The notes below the pieces were generated by a model. That model did not search any database and was not told the DNA's origin. It saw only the letters and a program-made list of their open reading frames with translations. A program made the translations under genes and the position numbers. Shown one piece after another: positions 47,061-55,035 of a stretch of 64,000 nt of DNA; the stretch's first letter is position 1; the number at the start of each line of letters is the position of its first letter. The stretch covers positions 4,760,896 to 4,824,895 of the forward strand of contig NZ_LFJC01000003.1 of assembly GCF_002776695.1 (NCBI RefSeq), written 5' to 3'. The DNA is from Bradyrhizobium nitroreducens. GTDB lineage: Bacteria; Pseudomonadota; Alphaproteobacteria; Rhizobiales; Xanthobacteraceae.

Positions 47061-47266
47061 GACCTCGCCTCACCATGCGCGCTGCGCCGACCGAGATAAG
47101 GCAGTGCGAACAGATAGAGCCCGGTCGCGAGCAGCGGGACCAACGGCACGAGCGCCAGGAAGCCGATCCAGGCGGCATCGAGCTGCATGATCATGGCGAC
47201 GATATTGGCGATCACCGCGAGGGTAAAGGCGATGGACAGCCAGCGATGGGTTTGTCGAATCCACAT
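47057..47266 (-). CDS. Small two-span membrane protein
   Basis: 69 residues beginning MWIRQTHRWLSIAFTLAVIA. AGGAGG lies 10 bases upstream of the ATG, so the longer open frame was rejected. Two helices (about 10-29 and 33-58) and a short basic tail are visible. The N-terminus RQTHRWLSIAF resembles small inner-membrane proteins that accompany ArsR/SRPBCC operons in rhizobia. Function unknown. It sits 40 bases after the SRPBCC gene and is coupled to the DUF1801 gene. Confidence 0.72.
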   Translation of the reverse strand: MWIRQTHRWLSIAFTLAVIANIVAMIMQLDAAWIGFLALVPLVPLLATGLYLFALPYLGRRSAHGEARS

Positions 47267-47306
47267 GGTCAACGGACCTCCTTTGCAAGGGTTGGAATGG
47301 ACGCGT

Positions 47307-47738
47307 CTAGCCAGACCGCGCCAGCAGCTCGTCCAGCTTGTTGAAGAACTGCTTCCAGCCGGCATGCGCGCCGCCAAAGGCCTGCTTCTGCGTCGGGCTG
47401 AAGCCGGCCTGCTCGACGCGCAGATGCGTGCCGGCGCTGGTCGGCGTCAGCGTGAAGGTCACGACGCTTTTCAGGTCGAACGCGGCATCCTCGTGCGAGA
47501 AATTCCAGGTGTAGGCGAGCGTCTTCTGCGGCTCGATGGTGAGCACCTCGCAGTCCAGTACGCCGCCCCATTCGCCGCGCAGGTTGAAGCGATGGCCGAC
47601 GGTCGGCTTGAAGTCGTTCTTCATCAGCCATTCCTCGATCAGATGCGGCTGCGTCAGCGCGCGCCAGAGCCGTTCGGGCGGGAAGGCGAATTCGCGCTCG
47701 ACGATCACCGAGCGTGTTTGGCCCGAGGTTCCAGTCAT
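47307..47738 (-). CDS. SRPBCC/AHSA1-domain protein
   Basis: 143 residues with the START-like SRPBCC fold of the AHSA1 subgroup: VEREFAFPPERLWRALTQPHLIEEWLM, VGHRFNLRGEWGGVLDCEVLTIEPQKTLAYTW, and a C-terminal GWKQFFNKLDELL helix. These proteins bind hydrophobic ligands in a cavity; the ligand here is unknown. The start overlaps the arsR stop by four bases, the classical ArsR-AHSA1 pair found in many proteobacteria. Expression is likely controlled by that ArsR. Confidence 0.92.
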   Translation of the reverse strand: MTGTSGQTRSVIVEREFAFPPERLWRALTQPHLIEEWLMKNDFKPTVGHRFNLRGEWGGVLDCEVLTIEPQKTLAYTWNFSHEDAAFDLKSVVTFTLTPTSAGTHLRVEQAGFSPTQKQAFGGAHAGWKQFFNKLDELLARSG

Positions 47739-48058
47739 TGGTCCATCCTCTTCAGGAGATCGTCGAGTGCGTCGAGCCGCCTCTGCCAGAAGGAGGCCAT
47801 CTGGCTGGTCCAGTCGATCAGCGGATCGAGCGCGCCGGGCTGCGCGCTGTAATGGGTCTGCCGTCCCTCATGCCGGTCGCGCACGAGGCCCGCCTGCTTC
47901 AGTGCGCCGAGATGTTTTGACACCGCCGGCTGGGAAACGCCCGAAGTCGCCGTCAGTGCCCCGACCGTCTGCTCGCCCTCGCGGCACAGCCGCTCGAAGA
48001 TCGCCCGCCGCGTGGGGTCGGCGAGCGTCCTGAACAGGAGGTCGGGAGCGGGTGCCAT
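47735..48058 (-). CDS. ArsR-family transcriptional repressor
   Basis: 107 residues. A winged helix-turn-helix covers about residues 5-85 (LADPTRRAIFERLCREGEQTVGALTATSGVSQPAVSKHLGALKQAGLV). No Cys pair typical of arsenic or cadmium sensing is present (only one Cys, in ERLCREG), so it is not a metal sensor of the ArsR/CadC kind; it belongs to the AHSA1-linked subgroup whose signal is unknown. It heads the operon with SRPBCC, membrane and DUF1801 genes. Two perfect inverted repeats directly upstream are likely its own operator. Confidence 0.94.
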   Translation of the reverse strand: MAPAPDLLFRTLADPTRRAIFERLCREGEQTVGALTATSGVSQPAVSKHLGALKQAGLVRDRHEGRQTHYSAQPGALDPLIDWTSQMASFWQRRLDALDDLLKRMDQ

Positions 48059-48065
48059 GGAGGAT

Positions 48066-48110
48066 CCATAACCAGGAAGTTATGGATAAACTCATAACTG
48101 GCGGGTTATG
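48066..48110. promoter_or_regulatory. Tandem ArsR operator
   Basis: Two perfect inverted repeats with the same spacing: CCATAAC-N6-GTTATGG at 48066-48085 and CATAAC-N6-GTTATG at 48093-48110. Their centres are 26 bases apart, on nearly the same helix face region. They lie 8-52 bases ahead of the arsR start codon, overlapping the expected promoter, which fits autorepression. Confidence 0.7.
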
Positions 48111-48160
48111 GATATGTCAAGAGCGGTAGGGAAATGATGGTGGCTCGCGCGGCCCTCTCT

Positions 48161-48284
48161 CCCGTCATTGCGAGGAGCCCTTGCGACGAGGCAATCCAGA
48201 CCGTCTCCGCGAAGGGATTCTGGATTGTCTCGCGGAGCCTGTCATCGGGCCGCGCTTCGCGCGGACCCGCACAGCAATGACGGG
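48161..48284. repeat. Intergenic palindromic repeat, GTCATTGCGAG family
   Basis: Starts CCCGTCATTGCGAGGAGCCC and ends CAGCAATGACGGGG, with an inner pair GGCAATCCAGA / TCTGGATTGTC. Same family as 5612-5701 and 60924-61012. It separates the DsrE gene end from the arsR promoter. Confidence 0.85.
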
Positions 48285-48296
48285 GCTGCAGCAATC

Positions 48297-48746
48297 TCAC
48301 GGCCGCAAATAGAGATACCCCTGCGACTGCAGCTCGGCCAACCGAACTACGCCGCCCTTTTCTGCGCTGACGAAGCCCGGCAGCAATTCCTTCAACGTGA
48401 CGTTCTGCGCCTTCATCGTGTTGCCGCAGGCCGCTAACTCGACGCCGTCCTTGGAGAATTCACCGACGCGCTTGCTGAGATCGGAATTGGCCTGCGCGGC
48501 GTGAAACGCCTTCAGCGCGGGTCCGTGGATCACCAGCGCGATCGTGACATGCTCGGGGCCGCCGACGCCGTCGATGTGGTTCTGGATGTTGCCGAGCACG
48601 AAATTGACCTTCTCGGCGTCGCTGAGGTGATAGACGACCTTCAGCTTGTTGCCGGCGCCCGGGTCCGTCGCGGCCTTTGCGCTGGAGGCGCCGAGCGCCG
48701 CGCCCAAGGTCGAGATGGCGCTCCACAGGATGTTGCGGCGGTTCAT
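48297..48746 (-). CDS. Exported DsrE/DsrF-like protein
   Basis: 149 residues beginning MNRRNILWSAISTLGAALGA. AAGGAG lies 6 bases before this ATG, and a longer upstream start was rejected. The N-terminus has a twin-Arg and hydrophobic stretch with an AKAA cleavage site near residue 26, so export by Tat or Sec is likely. The mature part is a DsrE/DsrF fold (KVVYHLSDAEKVNFVLGNIQNHID, IALVIHGPALKAF, ELAACGNTMKAQNVTLKELLPGF). The Cys in ELAACGNTM is at the position of the sulfur-carrying Cys in DsrE-type proteins. A periplasmic sulfur-handling role is possible but unproven. Confidence 0.82.
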   Translation of the reverse strand: MNRRNILWSAISTLGAALGASSAKAATDPGAGNKLKVVYHLSDAEKVNFVLGNIQNHIDGVGGPEHVTIALVIHGPALKAFHAAQANSDLSKRVGEFSKDGVELAACGNTMKAQNVTLKELLPGFVSAEKGGVVRLAELQSQGYLYLRP

Positions 48747-48783
48747 GGCGATCTCCTTCAAGCCTGGCATCGCCGGACAGATA

Positions 48784-49407
48784 TCACTTGTGACGCAGCG
48801 CGGCGAGTTCCTTGCGGTCGGTCACCAGCCCAGCGCATTCGCTGGTGTCAGTGCGGTCGAGGCGGAAGATTTTGTCGTCGGCGCCGGCGACCAGCGATTG
48901 CTCCGCCTCGTCGTCCGGCTTGTTGTTCTGCCAGACCCGGACCTGCTCAAGCCGGACGATGGCAGATTTGTTGTCCTTGGACAGCGCCACTTCGATGCCG
49001 CCACCTTCGCAGTCGACGCCGCAGCCCATGCGCACCTCGTCGCCCTGGCTGAGCAGCACCGCGTGGCTGCCGCACGAGCCGCTGGAATCGAAATCGCCGG
49101 AGCGGTGACGGTAGCGAAAGCCCAGGCGGAAGGAATTATGCAGCCGCTTGTCCTCCTTGTCGGCTTCCGCCGAGATCAGCAGCTTCATGGACGCGACCTT
49201 CTGCTTGGGATGCCGCGCCAGATGCTCGGCGTCATAGCGACGGACGAAGCAGGCATAGGCCTTGTCGCCCGGCGTCGCCCCATAGAGCCGCGCATTGAAG
49301 GCGTCGGCCTCGGCGTTTGTGGTCTCCCGGACCTTGTCGGAGTCTTCGGCATGGGCGACGCCGACGAAGGCGGCAAGGGCGAGCGGCAGGACAAGAGCAA
49401 GCTTCAT
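48784..49407 (-). CDS. Secreted hypothetical protein
   Basis: 207 residues. A clear Sec signal peptide (MKLALVLPLALAAFVGVAHA, cleavage after AHA at about residue 20) is followed by a soluble domain with six cysteines, including FDSSGSCGSH and RMGCGVDCEGGG, which may form disulfides in the periplasm. The stretch ACFVRRYDAEHLARHPKQKVASMKLLI looks conserved. I know this type as a Bradyrhizobium conserved hypothetical without assigned role. It precedes the DsrE gene with 37 bases between, so they may be co-transcribed. Confidence 0.8.
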   Translation of the reverse strand: MKLALVLPLALAAFVGVAHAEDSDKVRETTNAEADAFNARLYGATPGDKAYACFVRRYDAEHLARHPKQKVASMKLLISAEADKEDKRLHNSFRLGFRYRHRSGDFDSSGSCGSHAVLLSQGDEVRMGCGVDCEGGGIEVALSKDNKSAIVRLEQVRVWQNNKPDDEAEQSLVAGADDKIFRLDRTDTSECAGLVTDRKELAALRHK

Positions 49408-49537
49408 GATCGCATCTTCGCGTTTGAACCAACATCGACCCGCAACGGCAGGAGCCGACTGGCGGTTAGTCGCAGGCGGCGGGCGGCGCGTTCAAGCCCT
49501 CCCGGCCGCAGGTCTTGTGGGCAGCCTCGCGCAAGGT

Positions 49538-49559
49538 TCCAGTCTTAACAGACTGGAAG
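49538..49559. other. Perfect 9-base inverted repeat with 4-base loop
   Basis: TTCCAGTCT (49538-49546), loop TAAC, AGACTGGAA (49551-49559). It lies 52 bases ahead of the PH-like gene start and 130 bases upstream of the secreted protein gene on the other strand. It would form a stable RNA hairpin, or serve as a protein-binding palindrome; no T-run follows. Confidence 0.55.
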
Positions 49560-49610
49560 GATGAGGGTTGGTAAACCCCCGGGTGCTGCAGATGACTGGT
49601 GGCGGTCAAC

Positions 49611-50183
49611 ATGTCCGTAAGTCAGAACTTGCCCAACCTTGCGATCGGCTATTCGGTGCTGCGGCTGCTGAAGATGCTCGCGGCCGGCGTGCTGCTGACG
49701 CTTGTGTGCGCCGCGATCGCGTTCAACTGGTTTCACGTCAAGACCGTCTCCGAATTCCAGATCGCGGGTAGTTTTCTTGGCGTCGTGGTGTTCGGCTTCG
49801 TGACCTGCAGGACGCTATGGCGCCTTGTCTCGACCCGGCAGCCGGTCCTCTTCATCACCCGCGTCGGTATTCGCGACACCCGCATCGCCGATGACACCAT
49901 CTCCTGGAGGTCCGTGCGGGACATCTCGGCCTGGCAGTTTCGCAGTCAGGTGATCGTGGTGCTCAAGCTCGATCCGCTGATCGCCGACCGTTTCGACGTC
50001 GGTCTGCTGAAGCGCATCGTCTCGATGATGAACAAGGCGGTGGGCGCGGAGGGCATGGTGATCAATCCCGGCGGCCTGACCATGGACGGCGAAACGCTGC
50101 TGGAAACCTGCAAGCAATATTGGAAGGCCGGCCGCCTGGCCTATACGGCCCAGCCCAAGACCGAACCCGAGCCTGCCCATTAG
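49611..50183 (+). CDS. PH-like (STM3941-type) membrane protein, paralogue of 40697-41320
   Basis: 190 residues from the ATG at 49611 (MSVSQNLPNLAIGYSVLRLL); an in-frame start at 49599 would add four residues. Two membrane helices (about 18-42 and 50-70) are followed by a beta-rich domain (LFITRVGIRDTRIADDTISWRSVRDIS). The topology and the GVVVF, GIRD-RI and SW-SV--IS elements match the gene at 40697. Function unknown. It stands alone between oppositely oriented genes, with a perfect hairpin upstream. Confidence 0.75.
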   Translation: MSVSQNLPNLAIGYSVLRLLKMLAAGVLLTLVCAAIAFNWFHVKTVSEFQIAGSFLGVVVFGFVTCRTLWRLVSTRQPVLFITRVGIRDTRIADDTISWRSVRDISAWQFRSQVIVVLKLDPLIADRFDVGLLKRIVSMMNKAVGAEGMVINPGGLTMDGETLLETCKQYWKAGRLAYTAQPKTEPEPAH

Positions 50184-50232
50184 AGCAGTGCCCTGCGATC
50201 GTCGGGAAGAGAGGACCGACGCCGCCAATTCG

Positions 50233-51288
50233 TCAGCGCAGGCTGGCGTTGATCTTGTCCAGCACTGCCGAGCCTGGGCACAGCGTGTCCGCTTCCAGCG
50301 TGTTGAGCGGGGTCTCGACCGTATTGAGATGCTCGTGCAGATCCTCCGCATCGGGATCGACGTACAGAAGCCCGGTGACGATCTGCCCCTTGGCGGCGTG
50401 CCGTGCGAGGAAGGTCTGGGCACCGAGCCGGTCGTGCGGATCGTAATCGGCGTCGATCTTGCGCAGCGCGATCTTGCTGCCGTCATGCTGCTCGACCACC
50501 TGCACCGTGCCCGGGGCGTAGTCCACCGCGATGGGATCGCGGCCGACCAGCACGTCGAGCCGGTTCACGGCGTCGTTGTGCTCGCGGACATAGTCGAAGC
50601 TCTTGGTCGAGCCGGCATGGTTGTTGAAGGCAATGCAGGGGCTGATGACGTCGATGAAGGACGCGCCCTTGTGGCGGATCGCGGCCGCGATCAGCGGCAC
50701 CAGCTGGGTCTTGTCGCCGGAGAAAGAGCGCGCGACGAAAGTCGCCCCCAACTGCAGCGCGATCGCGACGAGGTCGATGGCGTTGTCGGTATTGGTGACG
50801 CCCTTCTTGCTCTTCGAGCCGCGGTCGGCGGTGGCCGAGAACTGGCCCTTGGTCAGGCCATAGACGCCGTTATTCTCGACGATATAGGTCATGTTGACGC
50901 CGCGCCGGATCGAATGCGCGAACTGGCCGAACCCGATCGAGGCGGAATCGCCGTCGCCGGAGACGCCGAGATAGATCAAATCGCGGTTGGCGAGATTGGC
51001 GCCCGTGAGCACGCTTGGCATGCGGCCGTGCACGGAGTTGAAGCCGTGCGAATTGCCGAGGAAATAATCCGGCGTCTTCGACGAGCAGCCGATCCCGGAG
51101 ATCTTCGCCACCCGATGCGGCTCGATCGAGAGCTCGTAGCAGGCCTCGATGATCGAGGCCGTGATCGAATCGTGGCCGCAGCCCGCGCACAGCGTCGATA
51201 TTTTTCCTTCGTAGTCGCGATGCGTGTAGCCGAGCTCGTTCTTCTTCAGCCCGGGATGATGGAATTTCGGCTTTGCAATGTAGGTCAT
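50233..51288 (-). CDS. korB: 2-oxoacid:ferredoxin oxidoreductase, beta subunit
   Basis: 351 residues beginning MTYIAKPKFHHPGLKKNELG. It is the thiamine-diphosphate-binding subunit: GVSGDGDSASIGFGQFAHSI with VENNGVYGLTKGQ forms the ThDP/Mg site. Cysteines in LCAGCGHDS, GIGCSSKTPD and SPCIAF are placed as [4Fe-4S] ligands of KorB-type enzymes. It oxidatively decarboxylates a 2-oxoacid (2-oxoglutarate or a related acid) to the acyl-CoA with ferredoxin as acceptor. It follows the alpha subunit, with a palindromic repeat in the 130-base gap. The substrate is not certain from sequence. Confidence 0.93.
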   Translation of the reverse strand: MTYIAKPKFHHPGLKKNELGYTHRDYEGKISTLCAGCGHDSITASIIEACYELSIEPHRVAKISGIGCSSKTPDYFLGNSHGFNSVHGRMPSVLTGANLANRDLIYLGVSGDGDSASIGFGQFAHSIRRGVNMTYIVENNGVYGLTKGQFSATADRGSKSKKGVTNTDNAIDLVAIALQLGATFVARSFSGDKTQLVPLIAAAIRHKGASFIDVISPCIAFNNHAGSTKSFDYVREHNDAVNRLDVLVGRDPIAVDYAPGTVQVVEQHDGSKIALRKIDADYDPHDRLGAQTFLARHAAKGQIVTGLLYVDPDAEDLHEHLNTVETPLNTLEADTLCPGSAVLDKINASLR

Positions 51289-51312
51289 GCGAGCACCTGC
51301 GATCCCAGCCGC

Positions 51313-51396
51313 GTCATGGCCGGGCTTGTCCCGGCCATCCACGTCTTGGCGGCAAGGAAGAAAGGCGTGGATGCCCGGGTCAGGCCCGGGCATGAC
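51313..51396. repeat. Palindromic repeat inside the 2-oxoacid oxidoreductase operon
   Basis: Left arm GTCATGGCCGGGCTTGTCCC, right arm GGTCAGGCCCGGGCATGAC, with the inner pair CCATCCACG / CGTGGATG. A dispersed bradyrhizobial element (GTCATGGCCGGGC family). It separates the alpha and beta subunit genes, which are otherwise in operon order. Confidence 0.85.
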
Positions 51397-51418
51397 GAAG
51401 GAGAGAGTAAAGTGTATG

Positions 51419-53266
51419 TCATGACACGGCCTTGCGGAGCGGGGTCACCTTGAGGTGATCCTGGTGGTCGCCAATGGCTTTTGCGATATAGCGGGCGGTG
51501 ATCGGGGTGCCGTCATAGTGCACGATCGGCACCAGCCGCACCGGATCGATGCCGTTCTCGTTGACGATGAGCTGACGGAGCTGGCTGTCGCGGTTCTGCT
51601 CGACCACGTAGACGAAATCGTGTTCGGCGAGGAAGCTCGCGACGCTGGAGTGGAACGGGAAGGCGCGGATGCGCAGGCGGTCGAGCTGATGCCCGCGTGC
51701 TTCCAACAAGCCAATCGCCTCGTCCATCGCCGGCGAGGTTGAGCCGAAATAGATCACGCCATATTTGGTCGGCCGCTCCGCATTGGCCTGCAGCGGCCGC
51801 GGCACCAGGTCCTGCGCGGTCTCGAACTTGCGCACCAGGCGCTGCATGTTGTCTGCATAGACCGAGCCTTCCTCGGAGTAGCGGGCATAGCGATCGCGCG
51901 ACGTGCCGCGGGTAAAGTAGGAGCCCTTGGTCGGATGCGTGCCGGGATAGGTGCGGTAGGGAATGCCGTCGCCATCGACGTCGAGATAGCGACCGAAGTC
52001 GCGGCCTTCTTCCAGCATCTCCGCGGTCATCACCTTGCCGCGGTCATATTGCTTGGCGTCGTCCCACTTCAGCGGACGGCAGAGCCGGTGGTTCATGCCG
52101 ATGTCGAGGTCGAGCATCAGGAAGATCGTGGTTTGGAGACGTTCGGCAAGATCAAAGGCGGCGGCTGCGAATTCGAAGGCTTCGGCCGGGTCCTCCGGGA
52201 ACAGCAGCACATGCTTGGTATCGCCATGCGAGGCATAGGCGCAGGCGATGATGTCGCATTGCTGGGTGCGCGTCGGCATGCCCGTGGAGGGGCCGGCGCG
52301 CTGGATGTTCATGATCACGGCCGGGATCTCGGCAAAGTATGAAAGGCCGATGAACTCGGTCATCAGCGAGATGCCGGGACCGGAAGTGGCCGTGAAGGCA
52401 CGCGCGCCGTTCCAGGAGGCGCCGATCACGATGCCGATGGAGGCCAGTTCGTCCTCGCCCTGCACGATCGCGTATTTCGCCTTGCCCGTTTCCGGATCGT
52501 GCCGGTACTTCTTGCAATGGGCGGTGAAGGCCTCCGCCACCGACGAGGACGGCGTGATCGGATACCAGGCGCACACCGTGGCGCCGCCATAGACGGCGCC
52601 GAGCGCGGCGGCGCTGTTGCCCTCGATGAAGATGCGGTCGCCGACCTTGTCGGACTTCTTGACGCGCAGTCCCAGCGGACATTTCAGGTTCTGCAGCGCC
52701 CAGTCGCGGCCGAGATGCAGCGCGTGGACGTTGGAGGAGAGCAGCTTCTCCTTGCCCTTGTACTGCTCGCCGATCAGCTGCTCGATCAGCTTGGGGTCCA
52801 TGTCGAGCAGCGCCGAGAGCGCACCGAGATAGATGATGTTCTTGAACAGCTGGCGCTGGCGCGGATCGGTATAGGTCGAGTTGGTGATGGCAGTCAGCGG
52901 CACGCCGATCACGGTGATGTCGTCGCGGAACTTGGTCGACGGCATCGGCTTGGTGGAGTCGTAGAACAGATAGCCGCCGGGTTCGATGCCGGCGACGTCC
53001 TTGTCCCAGGTCTGCGGGTTCATCGCCACCATCATGTCGACGCCGCCACGGGCGCCCAGATGACCCTCTTCGGTCACCCGCACCTCGTACCAGGTCGGCA
53101 GGCCCTGGATGTTGGAGGGGAAGATGTTGCGCGGGGACACCGGAACGCCATGGCGCAGGATCGCGCGGGCGAACATCTCGTTGGCGCTGGCCGAGCCCGA
53201 GCCGTTGACGTTGGCGAAGCGGACGACGAAGTCGTTTACGCTGCTGATCGGCTTTTTGTCGGACAT
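51419..53266 (-). CDS. korA: 2-oxoacid:ferredoxin oxidoreductase, fused gamma-alpha subunit
   Basis: 615 residues beginning MSDKKPISSVNDFVVRFANV. Residues about 10-190 form the gamma domain (NGSGSASANEMFARAIL, GARGGVDMMVAMNPQTW); residues about 210-615 form the alpha pyruvate/2-oxoacid-binding part (AWYPITPSSSVAEAF, TATSGPGISLMTEFIGLSYFAEIPAVI, RAGPSTGMPTRTQQCD). This gamma-alpha order is that of KorA-type enzymes. It works as a dimer with the beta subunit. Its start lies inside the end of the FAD/Fe-S gene (31-base overlap), so the three genes are one operon. Confidence 0.94.
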   Translation of the reverse strand: MSDKKPISSVNDFVVRFANVNGSGSASANEMFARAILRHGVPVSPRNIFPSNIQGLPTWYEVRVTEEGHLGARGGVDMMVAMNPQTWDKDVAGIEPGGYLFYDSTKPMPSTKFRDDITVIGVPLTAITNSTYTDPRQRQLFKNIIYLGALSALLDMDPKLIEQLIGEQYKGKEKLLSSNVHALHLGRDWALQNLKCPLGLRVKKSDKVGDRIFIEGNSAAALGAVYGGATVCAWYPITPSSSVAEAFTAHCKKYRHDPETGKAKYAIVQGEDELASIGIVIGASWNGARAFTATSGPGISLMTEFIGLSYFAEIPAVIMNIQRAGPSTGMPTRTQQCDIIACAYASHGDTKHVLLFPEDPAEAFEFAAAAFDLAERLQTTIFLMLDLDIGMNHRLCRPLKWDDAKQYDRGKVMTAEMLEEGRDFGRYLDVDGDGIPYRTYPGTHPTKGSYFTRGTSRDRYARYSEEGSVYADNMQRLVRKFETAQDLVPRPLQANAERPTKYGVIYFGSTSPAMDEAIGLLEARGHQLDRLRIRAFPFHSSVASFLAEHDFVYVVEQNRDSQLRQLIVNENGIDPVRLVPIVHYDGTPITARYIAKAIGDHQDHLKVTPLRKAVS

Positions 53267-55035
53267 GTCGAACCTGCGTGGGTCATCTCGATGAAATATT
53301 TCTGCATGTCCCAGGCTCCGGTGGGACAACGCTCGGCGCACAGCCCGCAATGCAGGCAGACGTCCTCGTCCTTGACCATCACGCGCCCGGTCTTGAGATC
53401 CGAGGAGACGTAGAGGTCCTGATCCGGATGCGCGGAGGGGGCCTTCAGCCGCTGGCGCAGATCGCCTTCCTCGCCGTTGGCGGTGAAGGTGATGCAGTCC
53501 ATCGGACAGATGTCGGCGCAGGCATCGCACTCGATGCAGAGCGAGGTCGAGAACACGGTCTGCACGTCGCAGTTCAGGCAGCGATGGGCTTCGCCGAGCG
53601 CGAGCTTGACGTCGTAGCCGAGCTCGACCTCGGCGCGGATGTCCTTCAGCGCGACCACCTTGTCGCGATGCGGCACCTTGAAGCGCTTGTCGATGGAGAC
53701 GTCGTTGTCATAGCTCCATTCGTGGATGCCCATCTTCTGCGACGACACCTCCACGTCGGGCAGCGGGCGCTCGGTAATGTCCTCGCCCGAGAGCATCTTG
53801 TGGATCGACAGCGCCGCATCATGGCCGTGCGCGACCGCCCAGATGATGTTCTTCGGGCCGAACGCGGCGTCGCCGCCGAAGAAGACCTTTGGATTGGTCG
53901 AGACGAAGGTCTTCGGATCGACCTTTGGCATGTGCCATTTGTCGAACTCGATGCCGCAATCCTGCTCGATCCACGGGAAGGCATTCTCCTGGCCGACCGC
54001 GACCAGCACGTCGTCGCAGGGAATGGTCTGATCCGGGTCGCCGGAGGGAACGAGGTTACGGCGGCCCTTGGCGTCGTATTCGGCTTTCACCTTCTGGAAG
54101 GTGACGCCGGTGAGCTTGCCGTTGTCGTGGATGAACGCGACGGGGACCATGAAGTTGAGGATCGGGATGTCCTCGTGAAGGGCGTCTTCCTTCTCCCAGG
54201 GCGAGGCCTTCATCTCCTCGAAGCCCGAACGCACGATGACCTTGACGTCTTCGCCGCCGAGCCGGCGTGCGGTGCGGCAGCAATCCATTGCGGTGTTGCC
54301 GCCGCCGAGCACGATCACGCGCTTGCCGATCTTGTCGATATGGCCGAACGAGACCGAGGCCAGCCACTCGATGCCGATATGGATGTTGCCAGCGGCCTCT
54401 TTCCGGCCGGGAATGTCGAGCTCGCGGCCGCGCGGCGCGCCGGAGCCGACGAAGATCGCGTCATATTTCTCCGCGAGCAGCGACTTCATGCTCTCGATGC
54501 GGTGCCCGCCCTTGAACTCGACGCCGAGACCCAGGATGTAGCCGGTCTCCTCGTCGATGACGGAATTGGGCAGGCGGAATTTCGGGATCTGCGTCCGCAT
54601 CATGCCGCCGGCTTCGGGATCGCCGTCGAACACGGTGCAGTGATAGCCGAGCGGTGCCAGATCGCGCGCCACGGTCAGCGAGGCCGGGCCGCCACCGACG
54701 AGGGCGACGCGCTTGCCGTTCTTTGGTGCCGGGCGCGGCAAGCGCTGCTTGATGTCGTCCTTGAAGTCGGCCGCGACGCGCTTGAGGCGGCAGATTGCGA
54801 CCGGCGTCTCCTCGACGCGTCCGCGCCGGCACGCCGGCTCGCAGGGACGATCGCAGGTGCGTCCCAGGATTCCGGGAAACACGTTCGATTTCCAGTTGAT
54901 CATGTAGGCGTCGCTGTAGCGCCCTTGTGCGATCAATCGGATGTACTCGGGAACCGGGGTGTGTGCAGGACAAGCCCATTGGCAATCGACCACTTTGTGA
55001 AAGTAGTCGGGGGCCGCAATATCGGTCGGTTTCAT
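53236..55035 (-). CDS. GltD-like NAD(P)H:FAD oxidoreductase with C-terminal [4Fe-4S] ferredoxin domain
   Basis: 599 residues. The N-terminal Fe-S region (CQWACPAHTPVPEYI, GRTCDRPCEPACRRG) and two nucleotide-binding folds (ALVGGGPASLTVARDLA for FAD, IVLGGGNTAMDCCRTARRLGG for NAD(P)H) are those of the glutamate synthase small-subunit family. Near the C-terminus two clusters follow: CIECDACADICPMDC (about 512-526) and CLHCGLCAERCPTGAW (about 572-587). It most likely moves electrons between the ferredoxin reduced by KorAB and NAD(P)+. The overlap with korA shows they are coupled. It is the first gene of the operon. No glutamate synthase large subunit is nearby, so it is unlikely to be GltD. Confidence 0.9.
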   Translation of the reverse strand: MKPTDIAAPDYFHKVVDCQWACPAHTPVPEYIRLIAQGRYSDAYMINWKSNVFPGILGRTCDRPCEPACRRGRVEETPVAICRLKRVAADFKDDIKQRLPRPAPKNGKRVALVGGGPASLTVARDLAPLGYHCTVFDGDPEAGGMMRTQIPKFRLPNSVIDEETGYILGLGVEFKGGHRIESMKSLLAEKYDAIFVGSGAPRGRELDIPGRKEAAGNIHIGIEWLASVSFGHIDKIGKRVIVLGGGNTAMDCCRTARRLGGEDVKVIVRSGFEEMKASPWEKEDALHEDIPILNFMVPVAFIHDNGKLTGVTFQKVKAEYDAKGRRNLVPSGDPDQTIPCDDVLVAVGQENAFPWIEQDCGIEFDKWHMPKVDPKTFVSTNPKVFFGGDAAFGPKNIIWAVAHGHDAALSIHKMLSGEDITERPLPDVEVSSQKMGIHEWSYDNDVSIDKRFKVPHRDKVVALKDIRAEVELGYDVKLALGEAHRCLNCDVQTVFSTSLCIECDACADICPMDCITFTANGEEGDLRQRLKAPSAHPDQDLYVSSDLKTGRVMVKDEDVCLHCGLCAERCPTGAWDMQKYFIEMTHAGSTCPTKSRSAA

